A DNA stretch of 29,399 nt, from NCBI RefSeq assembly GCF_034432235.1, contig NZ_DAOUCJ010000096.1:1-29399 (forward strand), read 5' to 3'. Source of the DNA: Thermoflexus sp. GTDB taxonomy: Bacteria; Chloroflexota; Anaerolineae; Thermoflexales; Thermoflexaceae. The position numbers were made by a program, and so were the translations under genes. Below are positions 7,166 to 15,253 of the stretch, one piece after another. A model generated the notes under the pieces. It was not told where the DNA came from, made no database searches, and was given only the letters and a program-made list of their open reading frames with translations. Position 1 is the stretch's first letter; each line of letters begins with the position of its first letter.

Positions 7166-7597
7166 TCAGGGCACGATCTCGAGGGTCCGCTCCATGAACG
7201 CCGAGCGATCTTCCTTCAGCTCCCATACACGCCAGTCGGTTGCCCGGCCGTTCTCAACCGAGACGATGAGATAGGCATACCAGGGCCAGGCGTGCTCCCG
7301 ATCGAAATCCGAGGGCCGGGCCGGATGATCCGGATGGGAATGGAAGAAGCCGAGGATGTCCAGGCCCTCCGCAGCGGCTTCCCGCTCGGCCGCCAGGACC
7401 TCCTCCGGCGGGATGAGGAACCGGTGGGTCTGCTCCTCCGGATGCGCCCACCGGTTATCCACCAGCCGAAGGCGTTCCACAATCCTGGCGCCATCCCTCT
7501 CACGGCCGAGGAAGATCCCGCACGCCTCGGCCGGATAGCCCGCCTCCACGTGAGCTCGGATCTGCTCTCGATGGACATGACGCAACCGCAGAATCAT
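7166..7597 (-). CDS. mec: JAMM/MPN metalloprotease, Mec-like
   Basis: 143 residues. JAMM proteases are zinc isopeptidases. In actinobacteria the family member Mec releases cysteine from the CysO-cysteine adduct. The motif HxH-x7-S-x2-D is complete: HSHPDHPARPSDFD near residues 95-108. The upstream catalytic glutamate is in PAEACGIFLG (about E21). The ATG at 7597 is favoured because AGGAG lies nine bases upstream and MILRLRHVHREQI is the typical N-terminus. An ATG at 7624 that overlaps the cysM stop has no spaced Shine-Dalgarno. It sits between cysM and the carrier gene (93-base gap to the latter). It may act on the carrier twice, first removing the tail and then releasing cysteine; the first role is an inference. 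Confidence 0.9.
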   Translation of the reverse strand: MILRLRHVHREQIRAHVEAGYPAEACGIFLGRERDGARIVERLRLVDNRWAHPEEQTHRFLIPPEEVLAAEREAAAEGLDILGFFHSHPDHPARPSDFDREHAWPWYAYLIVSVENGRATDWRVWELKEDRSAFMERTLEIVP

Positions 7598-7616
7598 CGA
7601 GCTTCGCTCCTGCGCG

Positions 7617-8558
7617 TCAGGCATTCCCCTCGAACCAGAAGCTCTCGCTTAAATACTTGTATCCCGCATCCGGGAAGATCGTCACCACCACGCCTTCCCG
7701 CAACCGGGCGGCGACCTTCAGGGCGGCGGCCATCGCCGCGCCCGCCGAGATCCCCACAAAGAGCCCCTCCTCCCGGGCCAGGCGCCGGGCCATGTCATAG
7801 GCCTCCTCGGTGGCGATCGGGAGGATCTCATCCAGCAGATCCGGGTCATAGATCCCGGGCCGGATGGCCGTCTCCATATGCTTGAGGCCCTCCAGGCCAT
7901 GGAAGGGCCCATCCGGCTGCACCCCGATGAGGCGGATCGACGGGTTCCGCTCTTTCAGATAGCGGCCAACGCCCATCATCGTCCCACTGGTCCCCAGGCC
8001 GGCGACGAAATGGGTGATCCGCCCCCCGGTCTGCTCCCAGATCTCCGGACCGGTGGTGCGGTAATGGGCCTTCCAGTTGGCCGGATTGTTGTATTGATCC
8101 GCATAGAAGTATCGCTCCGGGTCCGCCTCATACCGGCGGCGGGCCTCCAGGATGGCCCCATCGGTCCCTTCCAGCGGATCCGTGAGGATCAATTCCGCGC
8201 CGTAAGCCCTCAGGATCCGCAGCCGTTCTGGACTGGCGTTGGCCGGAATGCACAGGGTCACGCGATAGCCCCGGGCGGCCCCCAGCATGGCGTAGGCGAT
8301 CCCCATGTTCCCGGAGGTCGCATCCAGGATGACCTTGCCGGGATGCAGCCGACCTTCCCGCTCCGCCGTCAGGATGATCTCCCGGGCGGGGCGATCCTTG
8401 ACGGATCCGCCCGGGTTATACCATTCCGCCTTCGCGTAGATCTCCACAGGCGCGAACGGCGCCGCCAGCCTTCGAAACCGGAGCAGAGGCGTGTTCCCGA
8501 TCAGATCGAACACATCCTTCGCCGCCTCCGCCCGCATCCTCGGGATGGTCTTCAGCAT
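7617..8558 (-). CDS. cysM: Cysteine synthase, CysM-like (sulfur-carrier dependent)
   Basis: 313 residues, PLP fold-type II. The PLP lysine is K54 in NPGGSVKDRPA, the substrate loop is TSGNMGIA (81-88), and the phosphate loop is GLGTSGTMMG (188-197). The sequence around 219-229 (FHGLEGLKHME) resembles the CysM class that uses O-phosphoserine and CysO-thiocarboxylate, not the HKIQG signature of sulfide-using CysK. The start ATG at 8558 has AGAGGAG about six bases upstream. It is the first gene of the six-gene sulfur operon and its stop nearly abuts the JAMM gene. Substrate preference is inferred from motif and neighbours. Where mycobacterial CysM has a phosphoserine-binding arginine, this protein seems to carry a lysine (about K226). 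Confidence 0.92.
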   Translation of the reverse strand: MLKTIPRMRAEAAKDVFDLIGNTPLLRFRRLAAPFAPVEIYAKAEWYNPGGSVKDRPAREIILTAEREGRLHPGKVILDATSGNMGIAYAMLGAARGYRVTLCIPANASPERLRILRAYGAELILTDPLEGTDGAILEARRRYEADPERYFYADQYNNPANWKAHYRTTGPEIWEQTGGRITHFVAGLGTSGTMMGVGRYLKERNPSIRLIGVQPDGPFHGLEGLKHMETAIRPGIYDPDLLDEILPIATEEAYDMARRLAREEGLFVGISAGAAMAAALKVAARLREGVVVTIFPDAGYKYLSESFWFEGNA

Positions 8559-9007
8559 CGTGGCTCCTCTCCACTCCGCGGAATCCCTCCAAATGGGAGC
8601 CTCGCCATAGGCCCCTACTGCTCCCTAAAAGAAGACAACCGCGCCGCTCTAAAATAAAAAGGACCAACACGACGCGGCGGGCTGGAAACGGCCAGCAGCC
8701 TCAGCACCCCTCAGGGCGCGGGGGCGTTGGCCACCCACCGATCGGTTGGTCCCTCGGTCGGGCGGGAAGAAAGGCCGGGTTCGGCCTTCATCCCGGGCGG
8801 GTGGCGCTAACGCCCCCGCCCAGGACAGATGCAGTGGATATGAATCAAAGCGTGCCGCATCTTTTCGCTCGACTCCATCGGCGTTTTGTATGAATCATAG
8901 GAGCGACTCTGGGGTCTGTCAAATTTTGGAACGCTCGGGGCCGGGCTTGCCAGCCTTTCCAGGATAGAATCAGATCCACTCGAACCCAAACCTATCCGGA
9001 GCGGACG
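8559..9007. other. Intergenic region between divergent cysM and metallopeptidase genes
   Basis: No gene is seen. Both flanking genes start from this 449-base region, so it must hold divergent promoters. An AT-rich patch at about 8625-8662 could serve the sulfur operon and a TAGAAT at about 8964-8969 could be the -10 box for the metallopeptidase, but I find no well-spaced -35 boxes. The centre is occupied by the long inverted repeat listed separately. Confidence 0.4.
8718..8819. repeat. Long inverted repeat with nested hairpin
   Basis: Arms GCGGGGGCGTT-GG-CCACCC (8718-8736) and GGGTGG-CGCT-AACGCCCCCGC (8799-8819) are complementary except for a few internal bases. A nested hairpin AAGGCCG-GGTT-CGGCCTT at about 8771-8788 and further GC-rich complementary pieces lie between the arms. 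It may be a cruciform, a REP/BIME-like element or a miniature mobile-element relic. No transposase lies nearby. Confidence 0.5.
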
Positions 9008-10597
9008 ATGTCCCGAATCCACCGCTGGGCGATCATCGGCGGGATATTGCTGGCGCTCTGGCTCGCGGCGTGGGCCGGCTTGCCAGGCCATAGGAGCTCG
9101 CTGTCGAACCCGCCTCCCCGGCAGCTGCCCACCCTGACGCGCTCTCCGGCGCTTCCTCCCCCCCCTCCTCTCCGCTCCAGCCCAGCCCTGAAGCGGGCGC
9201 TGACCATAGAGGCGTTTCGCCTGCATCCCGATGGGCCGCTCTACGTGGGCGACCGCCTGAGCTTCGAGGTTCAGGTTCGAAACACCACCCCCGCTTCCAT
9301 CATCTCGGGTCGGGTGGAGATCCGACGGACAGGCCCCGGAGCGGAGGAAATCCTGGCGGACGCGCTGCTCCCGGAGCTGCCCCCAGGGGCCTCCCATACC
9401 ACGACCTGGACCTGGGTTTGGGAAGCCTCGCTCGCCGGCCCCCTCTCCTTGACGGCGGTGGCCAGGCCCGAGGCAGACCTCCAGGGGGGCGATCGGATCA
9501 CCCGCACGGTCTTTCTGCGCCCCCGAGAGCAGCTTCCAGAGGCGGAGCGACAGGCCCGGTGGGCCCAGGCGGAGAGCCGGTGTTGTGTCCACCATTACCT
9601 GACGGGTACGGCAACCGAGGCCGAGCTGGGGCAACGGATGCAATGGGCCGATGAAGCGGAGGCCGCGGTCCGGGGCCGATTGAGCCTTCCTCCACAGCTC
9701 CCTACCCATATCGTATGGATCCCCCGGCTGCTCGGGCACGGCGGGTTCACCGTGGGGGACAGCCTGATCCTGACTGACCCGTTATCGGATCGTCTGCCGG
9801 CGGATGTTCCCACGATCCTGCGCCATGAGTTCACCCATCGGATGACCTGCGCATGGCTGGCGCGCGAGGATTGCCTGGCCCACCTCCCGTCTTTCATCAT
9901 CGAAGGCCTGGCCGTCTTCGTGGCCGGCGGGCACTATCGCCCGGAGCCCCTAACCCAGCGGGCCGCTGCGCTCCGCTATCTGGGTCGATGGATCCCTCTG
10001 GAGCGCCTGGTAGAGGATTTCTACACCTATCCCCACGAGATCGGATACCTCGAAGCGGGTGCCTTCGTGGAGGAGCTGGTACGGGAAGGAGGATGGCCCC
10101 GCTTCCGGGCTTTCCTCCAGGCGATGGAGCGCCGTCCGGGAGAACCGGACCGGGAGGTCCTTGACCATGCCCTTCAGGCTATCTATCATCAAGATATCCG
10201 GACGATGGAAGCGCGATGGCTTCCGCGTCTGTGGATGGATCCGGTCGATCCGGTGCAGGTTGCGGATCTACAATTCACGATCGCTTTCTATGAGGCGTTC
10301 CGGGCTTACCAGCGCGCCTACGATCCTTCCGCCTACTTTTTGAACGCCTGGCTTCCAGATTGGCGGCAGGCGGTGCGGGAAGGGATCGTGGCGGATTTCA
10401 TGCGGGAGCCGGAGGATCCAGAGGGGCATCGATTCTGGGAGCGGTTGCAGGAAGCCCGACGGCGAGGCCTGGCCGGGGATCGGGAGGGCGCTCGGGAAAT
10501 CCTTCAGGCGTTATGCCAGGCGCTGCCATGTCCAGAGGGCAGGCTCCTCCGGGATGCCATGGCCAAAGAGGAGCGCATCCCTTCCCTGGAGCGATGA
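9008..10597 (+). CDS. Secreted or membrane-anchored zinc metallopeptidase (gluzincin, peptidase MA-like)
   Basis: 529 residues. An N-terminal signal anchor (about 7-25) is followed by a Pro-rich linker (30-60), an Ig-like beta domain (about 65-170, with a TWTWVWEASLAG stretch), and a peptidase domain. The zinc site is HEFTH (H273, H277) with the third ligand E299 in FIIEGLAVFVAGG, which is gluzincin spacing. The rest of the domain (about 180-470) resembles peptidase MA-like proteins found in many Chloroflexota. C-terminal residues 470-529 are helical and charged. A GGAGCGGACG Shine-Dalgarno-like stretch precedes the ATG. It probably acts outside the membrane on unknown proteins. The next gene is on the same strand about 70 bases on. 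Confidence 0.85.
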   Translation: MSRIHRWAIIGGILLALWLAAWAGLPGHRSSLSNPPPRQLPTLTRSPALPPPPPLRSSPALKRALTIEAFRLHPDGPLYVGDRLSFEVQVRNTTPASIISGRVEIRRTGPGAEEILADALLPELPPGASHTTTWTWVWEASLAGPLSLTAVARPEADLQGGDRITRTVFLRPREQLPEAERQARWAQAESRCCVHHYLTGTATEAELGQRMQWADEAEAAVRGRLSLPPQLPTHIVWIPRLLGHGGFTVGDSLILTDPLSDRLPADVPTILRHEFTHRMTCAWLAREDCLAHLPSFIIEGLAVFVAGGHYRPEPLTQRAAALRYLGRWIPLERLVEDFYTYPHEIGYLEAGAFVEELVREGGWPRFRAFLQAMERRPGEPDREVLDHALQAIYHQDIRTMEARWLPRLWMDPVDPVQVADLQFTIAFYEAFRAYQRAYDPSAYFLNAWLPDWRQAVREGIVADFMREPEDPEGHRFWERLQEARRRGLAGDREGAREILQALCQALPCPEGRLLRDAMAKEERIPSLER

Positions 10598-10669
10598 TCC
10601 CCAGGGCCATGGGTGGCCCTCCATCTCCGGGAGGGCTGCCGCCCATCGAAGCGTTCGGAAAGCACACCG

Positions 10670-12676
10670 ATGCGTGCAGCTTATGCGGGATGGCATAGAG
10701 GATCGCGAGTGCAGGGGCTGGTGCTGGAGCTGTCTCCGCGCGGACGCCGGCGTCCGGAGCCGCTCTACGCCGTCCTGACGGTTCGCGGCGACCCGAAATC
10801 CTTCCCCTTCGAAGAGGCGGCCCGCCTGCTGCGGGCCACTTTCGACCGCCACCCCGGCAGCTTGACGTCCGCCCTCCGGGAAGCTCTCCTCGCTTTCAAC
10901 CACTGGCTCCTGGAGCAGAACCGCCACGCCACCCCGGAGGAACGATGGGAGATCGGCCTCACCCTGCTTGCAGTGCGCGAGGAATCGATCTTTCTGCTCC
11001 AGGCCGGGCCAGCCTGGGCTGCTCACGTGACCCGGGAAGGCGTGCGGGTGATCGCGCCGGAAGAGGGAGCGCCCTCCGCGTTGGGCGCCGCCCGGGCCAT
11101 CTCCCTGCACTACGGGATGGTCCAGTTGCGACCGGAGGACCGACTGATGGTGGCCGATGCGGAGACGGGGCCGCTCCTGGATCCCGCGGCGCTAACCGCC
11201 CTGACCCGTATCCAGAACCTCCCCCTGATCATCGAAGCGATCGAGATCCAGGTGGCCCGCACGGTTTCCCACCCGGTGGCCTTTCTTATCCTGGCCACCG
11301 ACCTCACCCCGGCGCCTCTCCCCCTGTCGAAGCCGACGGCCTCTCCGCCAGAGCCTGCTCCTCCAGTTCCAGCCCCTCTCGAGGTCCCCCGCCGGCCCCT
11401 TGGGAAGCTCCGCCCGCCGGGCCGGCTTCGGCTTGCAAGGCCGCGATGGACGTTCCCCCGGATGCCCCGATGGGGATGGCCCACCATCCCACTGCCCACC
11501 GCGCCGGGATGGGTGCACACCCTGGCATGGATTCTGCCCTGGGCGATCGCGCTGATCACCTTCGGGGTTTATGTCCATCAGCGGAACACCCTGATCGCCC
11601 ACCGCCTGCTCACTCAGGCCCAGGCGGAGGCCGAGGAGGCCGCCCGGGCGCCGGCCCCCGGGGAGGCCCGGCGCCACTGGGAGGCCGCCCGGGATCTGGC
11701 GCGAACCGCCCAGCAATACGCCGCGCTGCCGGAGGCGGCCGCACTCCAGGAGCAGGCGCAGCGCCAGCTGGACCGGCTGGAGCAGGCCGCCCAGCCGTTG
11801 CATCCGACGCGCCTGGCCCGTCTTCCCCCGGGCCGTCTGCGGCGGTTGATCCTGCGGGACAATGAGCTATATCTGCTGGATCCGGAGGGTCGATGCGCCT
11901 CCGAAACCCTGCGCCCCGGAGGCTGCGTGCTCTGGATCGGATACGATGAGGTGCATCGGACATTGCTCGGCGAGTCCATGCAGGAGCTCCTGTGGAGCGG
12001 CATGATCCTGCAGGGCCATCCCGTGGGGGCGCTGCTGGATCTGGCCTGGGCAGGGGCGGAAGGCGGGCGGTCCGTCAGCGGCCTGATCGCTCTGCACACG
12101 CAGGGTCTGGCAGAGAGCCGCAACCGGAGCCCCCGATGGGTGTCCAGCCGCTTTTCCCCGCCTGCCGATGGGCGGTTACGATTTTATGAGGGGAATCTCT
12201 ATGTGCTGGATCGGGCGAGGGGCCAGATCTGGCGGCTGCGTCCCACCGGGGACGATTACAATGGGGATCCTGAGCCTTATTTCGCCTCCCCCCGCGCGGA
12301 TCTGGGGGAGGCCGTGGATTTCCTGGTTTACCAGAACATCTACGTGCTGTATCGGGATGGGCGGGTGCGGATGTTCGCGATGGGCCGTGAGGAGGAAGGG
12401 TTTCCCCTGCGGGAACAGCCCGCCCCCGCGCTCCCGAGCCCGGTGCGTCAGCCGGTGGGCCTGACGATGGATCCCCAGGCGCCCCGGCCGTGGCTTTACA
12501 TCCTGGAGCCGGATCGCCTGATCCAGGTGGGGCCGCGGGGCGATTTCATCCGCCAGATCCGGGGCGAGAGCTTGAAGGATCTGGTGGCTGTCGCCGTGGA
12601 TGAGGGGCGGCGCCGGCTCTTCTTCCTCCGGGCCGATGGCACCCTGTGGGTCGCGGATCTGCCGCCTGTGGAATAA
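10670..12676 (+). CDS. Phosphatase-like domain, membrane helix and beta-propeller-like protein
   Basis: About 668 residues from the ATG at 10670. The start is uncertain: GTG at 10613 or 10709 are alternatives, the latter with GAGGAT six bases upstream. The N-terminal part (about 1-215) has the alternating strand and helix pattern of PP2C-like folds (LAVREESIFLLQAGPAWAAHVTREG), but I do not see the metal-binding aspartates of active PPM phosphatases. A Pro-rich linker (215-280), one membrane helix (WVHTLAWILPWAIALITF, about 283-303) and an Ala/Glu/Gln-rich coiled coil (about 310-365) follow. The C-terminus (370-668) consists of repeated strands with NELYLLDPEG, GNLYVLDRARGQIWRL and YILEPDRLIQV units, typical of a propeller. 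It may be a sensor with a cytoplasmic head and an external propeller. Confidence 0.75.
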   Translation: MRAAYAGWHRGSRVQGLVLELSPRGRRRPEPLYAVLTVRGDPKSFPFEEAARLLRATFDRHPGSLTSALREALLAFNHWLLEQNRHATPEERWEIGLTLLAVREESIFLLQAGPAWAAHVTREGVRVIAPEEGAPSALGAARAISLHYGMVQLRPEDRLMVADAETGPLLDPAALTALTRIQNLPLIIEAIEIQVARTVSHPVAFLILATDLTPAPLPLSKPTASPPEPAPPVPAPLEVPRRPLGKLRPPGRLRLARPRWTFPRMPRWGWPTIPLPTAPGWVHTLAWILPWAIALITFGVYVHQRNTLIAHRLLTQAQAEAEEAARAPAPGEARRHWEAARDLARTAQQYAALPEAAALQEQAQRQLDRLEQAAQPLHPTRLARLPPGRLRRLILRDNELYLLDPEGRCASETLRPGGCVLWIGYDEVHRTLLGESMQELLWSGMILQGHPVGALLDLAWAGAEGGRSVSGLIALHTQGLAESRNRSPRWVSSRFSPPADGRLRFYEGNLYVLDRARGQIWRLRPTGDDYNGDPEPYFASPRADLGEAVDFLVYQNIYVLYRDGRVRMFAMGREEEGFPLREQPAPALPSPVRQPVGLTMDPQAPRPWLYILEPDRLIQVGPRGDFIRQIRGESLKDLVAVAVDEGRRRLFFLRADGTLWVADLPPVE

Positions 12677-12726
12677 TGGAAATCCATCCCGCAACTTCGA
12701 ACCCGAATCCTTCCGGAGGGCTCACG

Positions 12727-13629
12727 ATGCGCGCGCTGGGATTCATCGGGCTGGGACGGATGGGAACGCCGATGGCGCGGCGGCTGTTGCGGGCCGGGCA
12801 TCGGCTCACGGTCTATAACCGCACCCGGGAGAAGGCGGAACCCCTGATCGCCGAAGGGGCCCGCTGGGCCGATTCCCCCCGCGCCGTCGCCCAGGCCAGC
12901 GAGGTGGTCTTCCTGATGCTGGCTGATTCCGCCGCCAGCGAGGCCATGCTCGCCGGACCCAACGGCGTGCTGGAGGGCGCACATCCGGGCCTCCTCATAG
13001 TGGATATGAGCACCATCGCCCCAGCCGTCTCCCGACGTCTGGCCGAACAGGCCGCGCAACGGGGCGTCCGGATGCTCGACGCCCCGGTCTCCGGCAGCGT
13101 GGGGCCCGCGACGGAAGGGGCCCTCACGATCTTCGTCGGGGGTCCGCGGGAAGCGTTTGAGGCCGTCGAGGATCTCCTGCGGGTCCTGGGGCGGAACATC
13201 CATTACGTGGGCGAGAACGGGATGGGATGCGCGGTGAAGCTCGCCGTGAATCTCATCCTGGGCGTGTCGATGCAGGCGCTGGGCGAGGCCTTCGCCCTGG
13301 GCGCCCGCGCCGGGATCCCTCCGCAACAGCTGTGGGGGATCCTTCAGGATCTGGCAGTGATCTCCCCCGCGCAGCGGAACAAAGGCGGAAAGATCGTGGA
13401 GGGGGACTTCACGCCCTCTTTCGCCCTGCGCCTGATGGAGAAGGATCTCAGCCTGATCGTGGAGTTCGGCCGTCAGATCGGGGCGCCCACGCCCCTGGCC
13501 GCCGTGGCCCAGCAAACGTTCCTGATAGCCCGGGAGCACGGCTGGGCGGAAGCCGATTACTCCGCCATCGCGGCCTGGCTGCTGGATCAGCCACCCTTAG
13601 AGGACACGGGAAGGGTATCCTCTCTTTAA
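12727..13629 (+). CDS. NAD(P)-dependent beta-hydroxyacid dehydrogenase (3-hydroxyisobutyrate dehydrogenase family)
   Basis: 300 residues from the ATG at 12727, which has GGAGGG six bases upstream. The nucleotide loop GFIGLGRMGTPMARRL lies at 5-20. The substrate-binding signature LDAPVSGSVGPATEGALTIFVGG (about 117-139) and the catalytic lysine in GMGCAVKLAVNLILG (about K172) are present. The all-helical C-terminal domain (about 165-295) with a DLSLIVEFG segment is complete. The family reduces or oxidises short beta-hydroxyacids such as 3-hydroxyisobutyrate, tartronate semialdehyde or succinic semialdehyde; the substrate cannot be told here. It lies 50 bases after the propeller protein. An open frame starting at 12646 is simply an upstream extension through the previous gene. 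Confidence 0.9.
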   Translation: MRALGFIGLGRMGTPMARRLLRAGHRLTVYNRTREKAEPLIAEGARWADSPRAVAQASEVVFLMLADSAASEAMLAGPNGVLEGAHPGLLIVDMSTIAPAVSRRLAEQAAQRGVRMLDAPVSGSVGPATEGALTIFVGGPREAFEAVEDLLRVLGRNIHYVGENGMGCAVKLAVNLILGVSMQALGEAFALGARAGIPPQQLWGILQDLAVISPAQRNKGGKIVEGDFTPSFALRLMEKDLSLIVEFGRQIGAPTPLAAVAQQTFLIAREHGWAEADYSAIAAWLLDQPPLEDTGRVSSL

Positions 13630-13758
13630 TCGGGGAACTTCGAGGGCCTGGCCCTGATCCAGGAAATACGTTCCCACCGCCTTCCCAAACCCAAGCGTAA
13701 CGGCGTAAGCTAAAAAGAAGTCCAGCATACAAATCGGACAGGGGTTCAGGGAGTCCCG

Positions 13759-15186
13759 ATGGCGCAACCCGAACATCGGATGGAATGGATCCCGCCGGAG
13801 GAGGCGGGACTCACCGATCGGGAGCAGGAGATCCTCCGCCTGGTGGCCCAGGGGCTGGCCAACAAGGAGATCGCCTATCGCCTGGGGATCAGCCAGAACA
13901 CCGTGAAGGTCCACCTCCGCAATATCTTCTCCAAGACCAACCTCCAGTCCCGCACCGAGGCCGCGATGTATGCGGTCCGTTTCCGGCTGGTGACCCTGAT
14001 GCCTTCCTTTCCGGCGATCGGAGAGGAAGAAGCGGAGGAGGGAGAGGGAGAAGAGGCGCCCCTGCCCGCGGAACCGCCAGCGACGCCGGAGGAGGCCCCG
14101 AAGCCACCGGCGATGGTCTCCGCCCTTTCTAAGATGGAGGAATCCGCCCTCACGGCCTTTCCGCGCTGGCAGGCCATCATCCTTCTGATCGCCTTCCTCC
14201 TGGGGATCGCGTGGGCGCTGGGGCCCGAGCCGGCGCGCTCGGAGGCACCGGGTGTGATCTTCCAGGGCGATCAGGCCGGCCAGGGCATCGAGCGGACTGA
14301 GGCGTTATCCCGGTGGAAGCTGATCCGCCAGATGCCCACGCCCCGGGCGCGCTTCGCCCTGGCCCGCTGGCGGGACTGGCTGATCGTGATCGGGGGGGAA
14401 GCCCCCGAGGGCATCACCGATCGGGTGGAGCGCCTGGATCTCCGAAGAGCGACCTGGGAGCGGGGGGCACCCAAACCGTATCCGGTGGCGGCGGCCGCCG
14501 CCGGAACGCTGGGGGATCGGATCTACGTGCCGGGAGGGATCAACCCTCAGGGACAACCGGTCGATCGGGTGGACGTTTACGATCCGGAGGCAGACCGCTG
14601 GCTGGAGGGGCCTTCCCTGCCGGGGCCGCTGGCGGCCTATGCGATGGCCGTCGCCGGGGATCGCCTCTATATTTTCGGAGGGTGGGATGGCCGCCGCCTG
14701 CAGGGAACGGTCTGGATGCTGGACCCGGCGCGAGGGCGCTGGGAGCCCCGCGCCCCTATGCCCACCCCCCGCGCTTTCGCCGCCGCCGCCGCGCTGGACG
14801 ATGCGATCTACGTGGTGGGAGGTTACGACGGTCAGCGGGAACTGGCAGCCTGTGAGCGCTACCGGTTCGCCGCCGACCGCTGGGAGCCATGCCCGCCGTT
14901 GAACGTGGGGCGGGGCGGGCTGGCGCTGGTGGCGATGGACGGCTACCTCTTCGCGATCGGGGGCGGATGGCGGATCCCCCTGGCGTTCAACGAGCGATAC
15001 CAGCCCGGCGCCGATCACTGGACCCCCTTCGAGACGCCCATCACCGGGACGTGGCGGAACCTATCCGCCGCGCCGGGGGACGACGCGATCTGGATCCTGG
15101 GCGGATGGAGCGGAGAGCTGCGCGCCGGGGTATGGCGATTCACCCCCTTCCCCTTCCGGCTTTTCCTCCCCGCAACCCAGCGCTGA
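13759..15186 (+). CDS. LuxR-type HTH regulator fused through a membrane helix to a Kelch propeller
   Basis: 475 residues. The N-terminal GerE/LuxR helix-turn-helix (about 16-72: LTDREQEILRLVAQGLANKEIAYRLG then NTVKVHLRNIFSKT) is followed by an acidic Glu/Pro linker (88-117). A single membrane helix (about 138-156) comes next, then some six Kelch-type repeats (about 185-465) with the diglycine-Tyr/Trp signatures IGGE, VPGGIN, IFGGWDG, VVGGYDG, AIGGGW and ILGGWSG. There is no receiver domain, so this is not a response regulator. The layout implies a cytoplasmic DNA-binding head and an extracytoplasmic sensor propeller. The C-terminus, FPFRLFLPATQR, resembles the end of the secreted protein ending at 21511. 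The ATG is preceded by AGGGAG. It appears monocistronic. Confidence 0.9.
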   Translation: MAQPEHRMEWIPPEEAGLTDREQEILRLVAQGLANKEIAYRLGISQNTVKVHLRNIFSKTNLQSRTEAAMYAVRFRLVTLMPSFPAIGEEEAEEGEGEEAPLPAEPPATPEEAPKPPAMVSALSKMEESALTAFPRWQAIILLIAFLLGIAWALGPEPARSEAPGVIFQGDQAGQGIERTEALSRWKLIRQMPTPRARFALARWRDWLIVIGGEAPEGITDRVERLDLRRATWERGAPKPYPVAAAAAGTLGDRIYVPGGINPQGQPVDRVDVYDPEADRWLEGPSLPGPLAAYAMAVAGDRLYIFGGWDGRRLQGTVWMLDPARGRWEPRAPMPTPRAFAAAAALDDAIYVVGGYDGQRELAACERYRFAADRWEPCPPLNVGRGGLALVAMDGYLFAIGGGWRIPLAFNERYQPGADHWTPFETPITGTWRNLSAAPGDDAIWILGGWSGELRAGVWRFTPFPFRLFLPATQR

Positions 15187-15192
15187 GCCCTT

Positions 15193-15206
15193 CCCGCCCG
15201 GGCGGG
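15193..15206. repeat. Perfect 14-base palindrome after the LuxR-Kelch gene
   Basis: CCCGCCCGGGCGGG lies 7 bases after the stop codon at 15186. It has no loop and no T-run. It may form a small hairpin at the 3' end of the transcript. Confidence 0.35.
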
Positions 15207-15253
15207 CGGATCCCCTGTCCTCTCCGTGGAGTCCACCGCTGGGTCGGAAGGCC

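Noticed and set aside
12496..13539. 347-codon - strand frame opposite the dehydrogenase
   Set aside because: Shadow of the hydroxyacid dehydrogenase; no motif or Shine-Dalgarno.
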